From assembly GCA_902475535.1 (NCBI GenBank), contig CABRZR010000016.1, positions 1-49,962 of the forward strand: a stretch of DNA of 49,962 bases, in the 5' to 3' direction. This DNA is from QAMH01 sp900556425 (GTDB taxonomy: Bacteria > Actinomycetota > Coriobacteriia > Coriobacteriales > QAMH01). Made by a program: the position numbers and the translations under genes. Positions 26,901 through 33,549 of this stretch are shown in pieces. The notes under the pieces were generated by a model. That model made no database searches. It was given only the letters and a program-made list of their open reading frames with translations, and was not told the origin of the DNA. Position 1 is the first letter of the stretch. Every line of letters begins with the position of its first letter.

Positions 26901-29900
26901 GTCGTGCTGCCCAAGCCGCGCACTGACCAGACCGTCAACCTGCTCACGAGCGCCGACATCACGCTTCCCAACTACTCGCTCGAGGGTTGGAAGATCTGGA
27001 CCGACACCAACAAAGACGGTGTCATCGACGCCGGCGAGCTTTCCGCGACCGCTTACACCGGTACCTTCAAGATGCCGGCCCATGGCGTCATCTTCGTCCC
27101 GGTCTGGACCTTCAACGGCCTCAAGATCAACTACGCCATCGCCAACCCCGACGGCTCCACCTACGTGCGTGGTACGCTCTCCAGCTTCGTCGATCCCATC
27201 AACAATGCGTCCATGACCGTTGCCCCGGGCACCGTCGCCACGGCCAAGCCGGGTTACAAGTTCGTGGGCTGGTACCTCGACGCCGATTGCACCATCCCGC
27301 TGGGCGTCGACGAGGTCCGCGACTGGGTCAGCAACATCCTGGAGGGCACCAGCATCATCTCCTCCACCCTCAAGCCGCATCGTCCCGATTCCGGCTGGGC
27401 ACCCGTGACCTTCTACGCGAAGTTCGCTCCCGCCGCCACCGAGTACACCATTACTTACATGGGTCAGAACATCGACGGCAAGGGTTACAGCAAGCTCGAC
27501 TCCATCAAGTTCTCGGATATCGAGTCCGAGGGTACGGCTGACGTCATGGATTCGAGCAACCCGGCTGCCTCGCACCTGCTCGACACCACGAGCGGCCGTT
27601 ACTTTGGCTACAAGTTCGTCACCGGCATCACCGGTGAGGTGCTGCGCGCCTTCGTCAAGGCCAACGGCACCACCGAGCTGATCGTCTACTACGACCGCAT
27701 CCCGTACGACATCACCTACGATCTGGGCACCAACGGCTCCGCCACCGGTACCTGGACTGGCAACGCCGGCCCCTCGCAGGCCTTCGGCACCGTCACCGTC
27801 AACGTTCCGGGCGCCACGCTCGCGGGCATGAGCCTGTCTGGCTGGACCGTCACCTGGAATGACCCGACCGACGGCAGCGAGAAGACCGTCACCCTGGGCG
27901 CCACCGGTGCACACTTCACCATGCCCTTCGCGCCCGTCAAGGTCACGGCGCTCTGGGCCAAGAACATGGAATTCCCCATCCTCGTCTACAAGCTCATCTA
28001 CGACGAGAACGGCAAGCTTGTCGTGACCACCGAGACCATCCCCACGGGTTGGAACAACAAGTACACGACCATCGAGGGCAGCACTGTCACCATCAAGCCG
28101 GGCGCCTCGACCCTCACCATCACGGGTGCCGGCACCCAGACCAGCAGCCTGCCTGGCACGCTGCCGATGCCGAGCTGCCCGGGCTGGGCCTACGTTGCCG
28201 GCCTGTGTGATCCGTTTGGCGTGTACAGCACCGCGGGTCTTGGCGCTGACGGCGAGCCCGTTGTCCTCAAAATCTACTACGCACCCAAGACCGGCTACGT
28301 GGTCAACTACGTCGTCGAGGTTGACGGCAAGCAGACCGGCGTCGGCAAGCGCGACGGCGTGTACTGGTACACCAACGACCTGGCCATGGAAGGCTCGCCT
28401 GCCGGCATCACCGGTTACGAGCTCGAGGGCTACGGCTGGCAGTACAAGGACGCGGCCGGTAACCTCCACGACATCACCGCTGCCATGACCTATGGCAACA
28501 TCGTCAAGGGCATCCATGGCGTCGAGCGTGACTCCATCATGAGCATCACGCTGTACGCCAAGCTCAAGGCCCGCAACTACACCGTGATCTGGGGCGACGA
28601 CACCAATGGCGCCGACGCCAGCTACGTCGAGATCACGAAGAAGAACAACTTCGGCTGGACGAGCAACGTGCCGCTGGACGATCCTGCGACGCTCGCCAAG
28701 TACAACAAGCCGGGTTACAAGTGGATGGGCTGGGAGGTCCGTCCCGCCGGCGGCGCCACGCCCACCAAGTACGCTCCGGGCGCGACCGTCGACCTCAAGA
28801 CGCTGGCCGCCCTCCTGGGCATCAGCGACCGTGACGACGCCTCTTCGGCCAACGCCATCGTGCTCTACGCCGTGTGGGTCAAGTGGGCTCCCGTCACCAT
28901 CGAGTTCTACACCAACGACGGCGGCGTCGAGAACAAGCTGCCCGACACCGTCCACTTCTCCGAGGCCGACCAGGTCGTCTACGAGGGTGCCCGCTACACC
29001 GTGAGCGAGGCCATCGTCAAGGCGCACCGCCCGATGGGTTACACCATCCCGGGTACCATGCCGAGCCTCATCGCCAAGGCCGAGGGCAACATCCTCAAGG
29101 TCGTGTACCAGGCCATCAGCGACTTCAAGCTCAACCTCGCCACTAATTATGGTGAGGAGGGCACGCTGGCCCAGATCATCACGGGCCTGACCTGGAACGA
29201 GCAGCCGGATGCCAAGGCCACGGCCGAGCCGACCCGCGTTGGCTACAGGCTGCTGGACAAGCCGGCCCGCTGGAACACCAAGGCTGACGGCTCCGGCCAC
29301 AGCTTCGACGCTGACGCCACCTATGCTCAGATCGCCGCGTGGATCTTTGGCGAGGGCATTGACGACATGACCGTGCTGGAGCAGGGCCTCACGCTCTACG
29401 CCCAGTGGGTGCTCGCCAACGACTTCGAGGTCATCTACGACCTGAACAACGATCCCGAGAAGAACGGCAACGTTCTGACCGTGGTGCCCGACAACCGCAC
29501 CCCGATCGACGTCGAGAACCTCAACATGCACGGCGTCGGCTGGACCGAGGGCGGCTTTGACAAGAGCAACGACGACGAGCTCGACGCTGCTCCCAATGGC
29601 TACGAGTTTGCCGGCTGGAACACCAAGGCCGACGGCACGGGCCTGCAGATTGACAACACCATGACCTACAAGCAGATCTCCGACTACCTCGACCCGAAGC
29701 ACGAGCAGAAGACCATCACGCTCTACGCTCAGTGGAAGGAACTCGAGATCGAGATCACCTACACCGTCTCCAACGAGGAGCATGGCAGCATCGACCGCTT
29801 CGTCGACAAGGTGAGCGCCGTCACGCTGCAGCCCGTGGGCGAGGGTTCCTCGGCTGGCACGCAGCTGCACTCCGTGGCTACCGCCAAGCCTGGCTACCAC

Positions 29901-30716
29901 TTCGTCGAGTGGGTCCTCGTGACGCCCGAGATGCAGGCGCAGATGATGGCGATGGCCAACAACACCTACGCCAACGTCCTCAAGATGCTGCGCGACGACA
30001 AGAGCGAGCTGTCCATCGACAAGCACGCCAACGACGGCCGTCTCTACGCTGCGACCTACATGGCTCGCTTCGAGCGCAACGATGACGCGAGCGTCATCTA
30101 CGACGCCAACGGTGGCTACGGTTCCATCGACTCATTCTCGACCGCCCATGGTCTGACCTTCAACCTGGACGGTGGCAGCAACTTCGGCATGAACCACCAC
30201 ACGCTCAAGGGCTGGAACACCAAGGCTGACGGTACGGGCACGCACTACGAGCTCGGCCAGACCGGTCTGGTAATGCCCGAGGAGGGCATGAAGCTCTACG
30301 CCGAGTGGGGCATCAACTCCTACGGCGTCAACGTCCTGCCTCCCAAGGATGGCGGCTCGGTCAACGTCAGCGGCACCGATGTGGTCTGGGGCGAGAAGAT
30401 CCCGCAGTCCTTCATCGAGGGCCTGAACCCCTGGGCCGACTGGGGCCACAGCTTCTCCGGCTGGGAGTACACGATGACCAATGCCGACACGGGCGAGGTC
30501 ACCACGGGCTTCATCAACGACCTGAGCGAGCTCACCGTACTCGGCCCGCTCGAGATCAGGCCGGTCTTCGAGGGCAGCTACGTGGTCGATGGTCCGCCGC
30601 GCACCGGCGACGAGTTCACGATGCTGACGCTCGAGGCAGTCTGCGGCATCGCGGCCCTCATGATGCTCCTGCTCGTGATCGCGCGCAGGCGCCGCGAGGA
30701 AGAGGATGAGAACTAA
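17973..30716 (+). CDS. Giant Listeria-Bacteroides (InlB B/Flg_new) repeat surface protein
   Basis: 4247 residues from a GTG start. The signal peptide has a basic N region, a hydrophobic core at about residues 27-45, and cleavage near HAFAS. Residues 50-280 are Ser/Asp/Ala-rich, with short repeats such as TTSDQANA and YGPVRYL. Residues 280-520 are unrecognised. From about 530 to 4180 run some 35 units of 70-110 residues with the GY.F.GW...LYA.W pattern of Listeria-Bacteroides repeats. A few MucBP-like units ending in KLYY.RN are mixed in. The C terminus has PPRTGDE, a hydrophobic helix and RRRREEEDEN, a variant sortase-type anchor. It is probably a long adhesive stalk on the cell wall. The first 1.6 kb has different codon use. 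Confidence 0.92.
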   Translation: MQKHYDIERSGLATAVSHAAHAQTRRSLVLAALFAVLVAFVCFLLQPMHAFASTDSNNDSMCTASTQAVATSNGDTAVKLETQNAISDGIDAGQVEIVTLASTSSGKASPGDEPGSSGTEGPGDAAKADSASNEDSATDSVAGSSSILGTVNSADADSNPDSADSAQDTADESAGENADCDVDANVAKPSLNDNKAEGPDSTQTTTSDQANASASSPGVAEDVSITQPTTSDQANAAGDSSSVVEGGETADTATDEVYGPVRYLQPSTGDIYGPVRYLEDASSDVEIAPAGQDQGDTITLHFYEGFKTVTTGNQTTPYVPDKMTGNADDPIFFQDGTFLALANETTITLSQLTDAEKKYDTIKRYGYINAGWVLTAKNKANGRYQRFAKCDSVTGFVSQFKTNANLAKNLTDYHAYACWGSPGTITIQFIDFDNLAIAGGFSGSKDYMTELTRPTVDTIPATNNLTDPFEFYVLNADPGMTYPMPATVKVCDLLDSLYHFRGTRDNFKSNIFTSFNLTAKKVEVKVSFDVTYNPNGATSGTAKKSTYDNLAATADALPAGWAKTGHTFLGWAKSPSATAADYAAGAPLTNIDGSGTPADGGNYTLYAVWKINQYDVTINYNKNTTGNPTGMPSSSTTKVNYNATFSGTAGAAPSLTGYRFDGWAESASGPVVYAAGGSISIPNVTANVTKTLYAKWTQLFTVSYNGNGSTSGSTPASATVASGGSHTVASNPFSKTGSVFTGWNTAANGSGTAYAAGATISNITSNITLYAQWAANPAINFNANKPTGAVTNVTGTPSNTTVTYNTPYTLPSTTPSVMGYTFAGWNTAANGSGTAYAAGATTSNITTATTFYAQWTERTGFSAVFYDQASGATDGTAYNTQGSLKWTANVTLPTAPTKTGYTFGGWFFQKDSNGSGTGTQMSNAMTFNNLWNAAKGAGQANESTTTIKLYAKWTEKDRVTFTLNPNGGSYGSAGTGVTTTANILNGGSYTIPSVTNPTRVGYNFLGWTETKDSTTATRYQAGATFNNLTASKTLYALWQAAQVTFTFQPGAADATIKSGVSPNPYTMTANYGSNLNVPAGSTIYQRTGFNFDKWSYTNASNAAATVASGNTPVANFKISWSGSSADGTLKGTATLTGTWAAFTYTISWNANGGSPNTSTPNAQPETALTLPSNPTRAGYTFKKWNTAANGSGTDVAGGAKVKDVFSLAGVASGATLTIYAQWEENKVQLSFYSDAYSTLQFGGNALADGSVLYVGAATGDIYASASATTPTGQNISAGIRPVIDGNHEYSVASGSKWTLGSYSGTAVAAANVGAGGVLTVPKTSGLYTNNSYYLTVSPKGIAFTVEYYFQSTTSDTTYTIDARATTNDTAPFDWTVEAGTTAGTAGNAITIVRKSFTGFTYDDAKTGTAKKITISGTPGDNVIKLYFKRNVNNVQVSYSGDVPAGAVYTPATQSVKYGATVNLTAPSAVTGYTFTGWTVVSGGVTISGNSFTMPNNAVVIQGVWSKNKFNVTFKNSNASYGTLGTPTTQSIDFGDSLSGVPTTTAKTGYYFIGWEVYENCTTAGGESTGTNMGIVSTAGLLGTEGASSTPWTCNGNAVMIARWGRTLTIIYQAPNTGGFTEVNGAMSSGVVTTPGTRYVGLQNGWDLPEYGGALDPAGDRNAGNPKAKPGYKFTGWKFTGDDGTTGYVEGYYNSGVFVRTGGDNMPATVTMTYEFEAVYTETTQQLHFDNHVANISGLTGTGATDVTAKTGEVVPLPQDATYKMTTNPSAYELLGWTTDATYVSGTSTLYTTSFTMTSGTKNSIYNMAGVDYGYGVTLYPVFREKLVTITYTTTTGSASMGTLSKNNEGSNFGMASGTPAGSTPTAGTGHKFIGWFTDADGTTAVPAGWVDANNKLTPQATGGVFASATYYAKFEAEKYDVTFKIGDHGTWTDGSTADKTGLKVTYNTAVGSANVPGTKANTGYGFVQWVDGDGKTYSNAALASLLITKPMTFTAKWEERTGNTINYVVNGGTPQPASQQVSYTAVINNVMSNDAKNVAKQGYDFEGWYMDAAFTKALTNTMSYADAVAAAGITAKPDGTFELTLYAKWNEKSYTIHYNARYPEGTSPAIADKTVTWTQANLLASGFETLTVPGYEFIKWSSTTAASGMTVNNSTVFSALYQSLFGTTDNTKSEITLYGIWDQKSFTVRFVDDKGTDLRAPMSGLTWNDQIDYFDYIITDGSAFLNGWKYTPAGGSEQTWLKTSGKLNVSAFDGTPTPADGATFILTADLIKNALFEIEFNTVDFVTNTPGTLDPNGIHKVGSVTGYMTPGTMADITNLNTHDYIAEFERPDGTTRNPLLKGYVYQIVNWPAGSGRSDTKTTSIAADVVSGAKVTFVVYWVEKQFTVKYDLGTDSTGAPAPASVVKPADKNVGWNSTNLTPTGADVPVWDGHYPPVWQYKNASGNWIDVPSGAKFSAIALNDDTVTSITLRAKWEANEVTITYTTQTGGTAKSADNVINVPNHGSASEKVNAVSGTPHAVTATANAGYKFIGWYKDGVLVTSGATLTVTKPAGSDIFTTGTYEARFTPLGQIDYTIEYWLEQLDGTYAEDLALAPRGNGSGEEGSTVVVTNAMKKNIKGFTYTPGVTGSIETIDPLTGGQKLKLYYVRNAYNVNVSSAAPGADAPETLPVPNYPTTGITAATTEQKYGTPLVMPTMPATDGWTFSWSVSYTETGATAPVTMTLANAANFTMPDGPVTIVGVWSRNGHNVAFRSDSTPGMGGTVTVKAPATMPFTVAHGKTLTDASSTGNSSNITVTPDYDFVFAGWSYVGADGVTYTTQNPDSVIINCDTTFTAIWAQTFFVSYGPGSGPKNHGGAGFTSTIVVDDEVSGNPNVNTFPLMIGGNDRTQDAPAAAGYRFVGWTWNINGAKYYWIAPSGAGYDTTGLGTAGTMDFEVRSNVEFVAIWEAMEQDLIFSIDSLEGTGTWTGVATGTTGNYVVLPKPRTDQTVNLLTSADITLPNYSLEGWKIWTDTNKDGVIDAGELSATAYTGTFKMPAHGVIFVPVWTFNGLKINYAIANPDGSTYVRGTLSSFVDPINNASMTVAPGTVATAKPGYKFVGWYLDADCTIPLGVDEVRDWVSNILEGTSIISSTLKPHRPDSGWAPVTFYAKFAPAATEYTITYMGQNIDGKGYSKLDSIKFSDIESEGTADVMDSSNPAASHLLDTTSGRYFGYKFVTGITGEVLRAFVKANGTTELIVYYDRIPYDITYDLGTNGSATGTWTGNAGPSQAFGTVTVNVPGATLAGMSLSGWTVTWNDPTDGSEKTVTLGATGAHFTMPFAPVKVTALWAKNMEFPILVYKLIYDENGKLVVTTETIPTGWNNKYTTIEGSTVTIKPGASTLTITGAGTQTSSLPGTLPMPSCPGWAYVAGLCDPFGVYSTAGLGADGEPVVLKIYYAPKTGYVVNYVVEVDGKQTGVGKRDGVYWYTNDLAMEGSPAGITGYELEGYGWQYKDAAGNLHDITAAMTYGNIVKGIHGVERDSIMSITLYAKLKARNYTVIWGDDTNGADASYVEITKKNNFGWTSNVPLDDPATLAKYNKPGYKWMGWEVRPAGGATPTKYAPGATVDLKTLAALLGISDRDDASSANAIVLYAVWVKWAPVTIEFYTNDGGVENKLPDTVHFSEADQVVYEGARYTVSEAIVKAHRPMGYTIPGTMPSLIAKAEGNILKVVYQAISDFKLNLATNYGEEGTLAQIITGLTWNEQPDAKATAEPTRVGYRLLDKPARWNTKADGSGHSFDADATYAQIAAWIFGEGIDDMTVLEQGLTLYAQWVLANDFEVIYDLNNDPEKNGNVLTVVPDNRTPIDVENLNMHGVGWTEGGFDKSNDDELDAAPNGYEFAGWNTKADGTGLQIDNTMTYKQISDYLDPKHEQKTITLYAQWKELEIEITYTVSNEEHGSIDRFVDKVSAVTLQPVGEGSSAGTQLHSVATAKPGYHFVEWVLVTPEMQAQMMAMANNTYANVLKMLRDDKSELSIDKHANDGRLYAATYMARFERNDDASVIYDANGGYGSIDSFSTAHGLTFNLDGGSNFGMNHHTLKGWNTKADGTGTHYELGQTGLVMPEEGMKLYAEWGINSYGVNVLPPKDGGSVNVSGTDVVWGEKIPQSFIEGLNPWADWGHSFSGWEYTMTNADTGEVTTGFINDLSELTVLGPLEIRPVFEGSYVVDGPPRTGDEFTMLTLEAVCGIAALMMLLLVIARRRREEEDEN
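20199..20274 (+). repeat. Direct DNA repeat within the giant gene
   Basis: The stretch from TGGAACACGGCTGCCAATGG is repeated almost exactly from 20445, 246 bp on, and partly again from 21522. Most other units have diverged at DNA level, so this is probably a recent internal duplication. Confidence 0.65.
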
Positions 30717-33361
30717 TGACGCGTGCTCAGAACATACAGCGCAAACTGGGGCTGCTCGCTGCGGCCCTGGTGCTGTGTCTGGGCGTGCTCGCCTTGGGCG
30801 CCCCGGCGCTCGCGTCCGCGTCCGATTTGGATGCGCAGAAGCAAGGCGATATTTTGGCGTCTGAGGCCCTGAACGACACCCAGATGGGTTCGGATGAGGG
30901 GCTGGATGCCGTAAGCCCTGAGAAGGCGAATACGGCGCTCACAGACGAAAAGGCCCTCAAAGATGCCGCAGGAGACGATTCCGAAGGCCTTGAGCAGGGC
31001 GAAGAGAACGTTTCAACGGACGTGAAAACGAACGAGGACGCCGAAGCCGCCGAGAATGGCGATGAGACGCTCGATACGGACGAGGTTTCCGAGGATGCCG
31101 AGAAGGGCGATTCCGCCGACGCGGACGCGACCGACACGACTGACGAGAACCCTGTAGAAAATGATCAGAATGCGAGCCTCGATGAGGATGGTCGCGAGCA
31201 AAATGGCGACTCCAAAAACGAGGATTCGAACAAGAACGAGGTACCCGCCCCCGTCCAAAACGAGAGCGATGCTACCACTCCGGTGACTCCCGACAACAAT
31301 GGCGATGAGGGTGAAATATACGAATCTAGCAGCGACTTTGCAAACACTGCTATCACCCTTTCGTCTCAAGATAGCAATGCACCCCCCGGCACGCTATACG
31401 ATGTGTCGCGCCCACTGGAGAGCGGACAGTACTTCATCCGGTGGGACAAAAACGACAACTTCTGGTTGGGCGAAAATGAAAATCAAATAACCAGTTTTTA
31501 CAATCCGGAAATGGAAGAGACCATCCTTTGGCAACTCACGTCCATTTCCGATGGTTCGTATGCGGGATTTTATCTTTTGCAGATTGGTCAATATTATCTC
31601 GCGCGTACCAACACTTCCGAGCTGCGCCTCGTCCTTTCCCCGGTAGATGATGCCTATTGGAACATCGTCCCGTACGTGGAAACGATTGATGGCGTGGATC
31701 ACACTTATTACTATGTCTTCGATCTCTACAAGATCGATGCTCTCTCGATTCTCGTGGACGACAAGGGCATGCCGACTTCGGTCGTGTGCAACTCGTCCCA
31801 CGGCATGCCATATGGAGATGGCGAGTATCCCGGAATCGAGTGGCGCTGGATCATCGATGCGGCGGTCGAGCGCGACTGGACTATCAATTACTTTGGCAAT
31901 GGCACCGAAGATGGAAGCACCGACGCTACCCAAGTCACGATTGCGCATGGCGCCACGATAGCCGATTCGGGCTTCACGCGTTTTGGCTATAGCTTCGATG
32001 GTTGGAACACCAAGCCCGATGGTAGCGGCACGGCCTATAGGGCTGGCGAGCATATCTCCGGTCTTGGCGTCCTCGCTAGTAACTATGTCATGAAGCTTTA
32101 CGCACAGTGGAAGCAGATCTTCGTGGACATCATCTACACCGTCGAGAACGGCGGCAAGGTGCAGTCCGGAAGCAGCGACAAGACCTCCACGGTGACGCAG
32201 ACCGTGAGTGCGGGCGATGGCCTCATCAAGGGCAGCTCCGACAAGACCCTTGCCGGCGTCACCGCCTACCCCAACGAGGGCTACCACTTCGTGACCTGGA
32301 AGGCGAGCGGAACGCTGGGCGACATGCCCGACACCATTCGCGACCGTGACAAGCTGACGGCCGAGGTCGTTATGGGTCTCTCGAAGTACGCGGACGAGAA
32401 GACCGGTTACTCGCTCTTCCACAACATCACCCTCACGGCGATTTTCGCCACTAATACTTATACGATCAATTACGACGCCAACGGCGGCTGGGGCGAGGCT
32501 GCTCCGATGACCGTTTCCTATGGCTGCAAGGACATCCTGACCAAGGCCGCCGCCCTCAAGCGCGAGCGTTACCTCTTTGCGGGCTGGAACACCAGGGCCG
32601 ACGGCACGGGTATCACGCTGGGCACTGACGAGACGCTCGCCGCGCTCATCAAGGCCGGTATCCTGGCCGACAAGGACGGTGCCTCCTCCACGCTCTATGC
32701 CATGTGGACTCTTGACACCGCCGCTGATCCTAACGAGCATCCAGGCGATCCGAACACGCCGAACGTGCCTGTTACGGATCCGCTCAGGCCCACGACGCCT
32801 CCTGCGCCGCCTGTTGACCCGAGCCTTAACGGTAGCGCCAACGGCTACACGCCTTATGGCGGCCGTGGCGGCAATAGCGGCAAAGGTGGTATTCCGACTG
32901 CCGAGGCTGCCGAGATTGCCGAGGCTGCCGAGGGTATGTTCGAGGTGCCCGAGATCGAGGAGATCCAGACCATAGGCGCCGAGGACAAGGGCGTTTTTGG
33001 TGGCATTGCGGACTTCCTGTCCACCGATACCGGTAGGGTCGTGGGCACCGTCGCCGCTGTTGGCGTGGGTGTCGCGGCAGTTGCCGGTGTTGTCGGCGTT
33101 GGCCTGTCCATTGCTGGTGCCAGTGCGGGTGCTGCTGCAGCGGGAGCTGCAGGCGCTGCCGCTGCGGGTGCCGCTGGGGCAGCAAGCGCTGCAGGTGCCG
33201 CCAGTGCCGCTGGAGCTGCGGGCGCAGCTGGAGCAGGTGCTGCAGGTGCCGGTGCAGGAGCAGGCGGTTTCTTCTTCCGCCTTCGCAAGAGGATTGCGCG
33301 ATTCTTTGGCTTTGGCAAAGAAGACTCCGAGGATGACGACGAGGATTCCACGGAAGAATAA
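30716..33361 (+). CDS. Secreted repeat protein with Ala/Gly-rich C-terminal segment
   Basis: 881 residues; its ATG shares one base with the preceding stop (TAATG), so translation is coupled to the giant gene. Signal peptide LGLLAAALVLCLGVLALGAP, cleavage near ASA. Residues 35-200 are strongly acidic and Asn/Ser-rich. Residues 225-385 form a Trp/Tyr-rich domain (SGQYFIRWDKNDNFWLGENE) that could be a beta-trefoil or lectin-like fold. Two to three Listeria-Bacteroides repeats follow (SFDGWNTKPDGSGTAY; LFAGWNTRADGTG), then a Pro-rich linker. The last 120 residues hold a hydrophobic Ala/Gly run, then FFFRLRKRIARFFGFGK and an acidic tail. No LPXTG is present, so anchoring is probably through the Ala/Gly segment. 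Confidence 0.85.
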   Translation: MTRAQNIQRKLGLLAAALVLCLGVLALGAPALASASDLDAQKQGDILASEALNDTQMGSDEGLDAVSPEKANTALTDEKALKDAAGDDSEGLEQGEENVSTDVKTNEDAEAAENGDETLDTDEVSEDAEKGDSADADATDTTDENPVENDQNASLDEDGREQNGDSKNEDSNKNEVPAPVQNESDATTPVTPDNNGDEGEIYESSSDFANTAITLSSQDSNAPPGTLYDVSRPLESGQYFIRWDKNDNFWLGENENQITSFYNPEMEETILWQLTSISDGSYAGFYLLQIGQYYLARTNTSELRLVLSPVDDAYWNIVPYVETIDGVDHTYYYVFDLYKIDALSILVDDKGMPTSVVCNSSHGMPYGDGEYPGIEWRWIIDAAVERDWTINYFGNGTEDGSTDATQVTIAHGATIADSGFTRFGYSFDGWNTKPDGSGTAYRAGEHISGLGVLASNYVMKLYAQWKQIFVDIIYTVENGGKVQSGSSDKTSTVTQTVSAGDGLIKGSSDKTLAGVTAYPNEGYHFVTWKASGTLGDMPDTIRDRDKLTAEVVMGLSKYADEKTGYSLFHNITLTAIFATNTYTINYDANGGWGEAAPMTVSYGCKDILTKAAALKRERYLFAGWNTRADGTGITLGTDETLAALIKAGILADKDGASSTLYAMWTLDTAADPNEHPGDPNTPNVPVTDPLRPTTPPAPPVDPSLNGSANGYTPYGGRGGNSGKGGIPTAEAAEIAEAAEGMFEVPEIEEIQTIGAEDKGVFGGIADFLSTDTGRVVGTVAAVGVGVAAVAGVVGVGLSIAGASAGAAAAGAAGAAAAGAAGAASAAGAASAAGAAGAAGAGAAGAGAGAGGFFFRLRKRIARFFGFGKEDSEDDDEDSTEE

Positions 33362-33379
33362 AAGGTTCCTGTAACCTTT
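33361..33379 (+). terminator. Inverted repeat after the surface-protein pair, possible weak terminator
   Basis: AAAGGTT/AACCTTT with the loop CCTGT, beginning on the stop codon of the 881-residue protein gene. No long U tract follows; TTTATTTTA appears about 45 bp further on. Some transcription may continue into the EAL-protein gene. Confidence 0.35.
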
Positions 33380-33549
33380 ACGCGCATAGGTACGGCTAAG
33401 GAGAGAGACCCCTTGCGGGCCCCTCTTTATTTTATGGCCCCTGTTGGTCATCTGTGCCAACGGGTGAGGTGAGTTGTTACATGTTACAACGGAACCTGTT
33501 GATAACATGATAGGCTACTTTGAAGAGAGCGCTGCATTTGTGAGGAAGT

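Noticed and set aside
20265..30026. A 3253-codon open frame antisense to the giant surface-protein gene.
   Set aside because: It exists because the sense gene avoids codons that give stops on the other strand. Its product is low-complexity Val/Gly/Arg/Asp without domains, and it has no start context. It is a codon-bias shadow.
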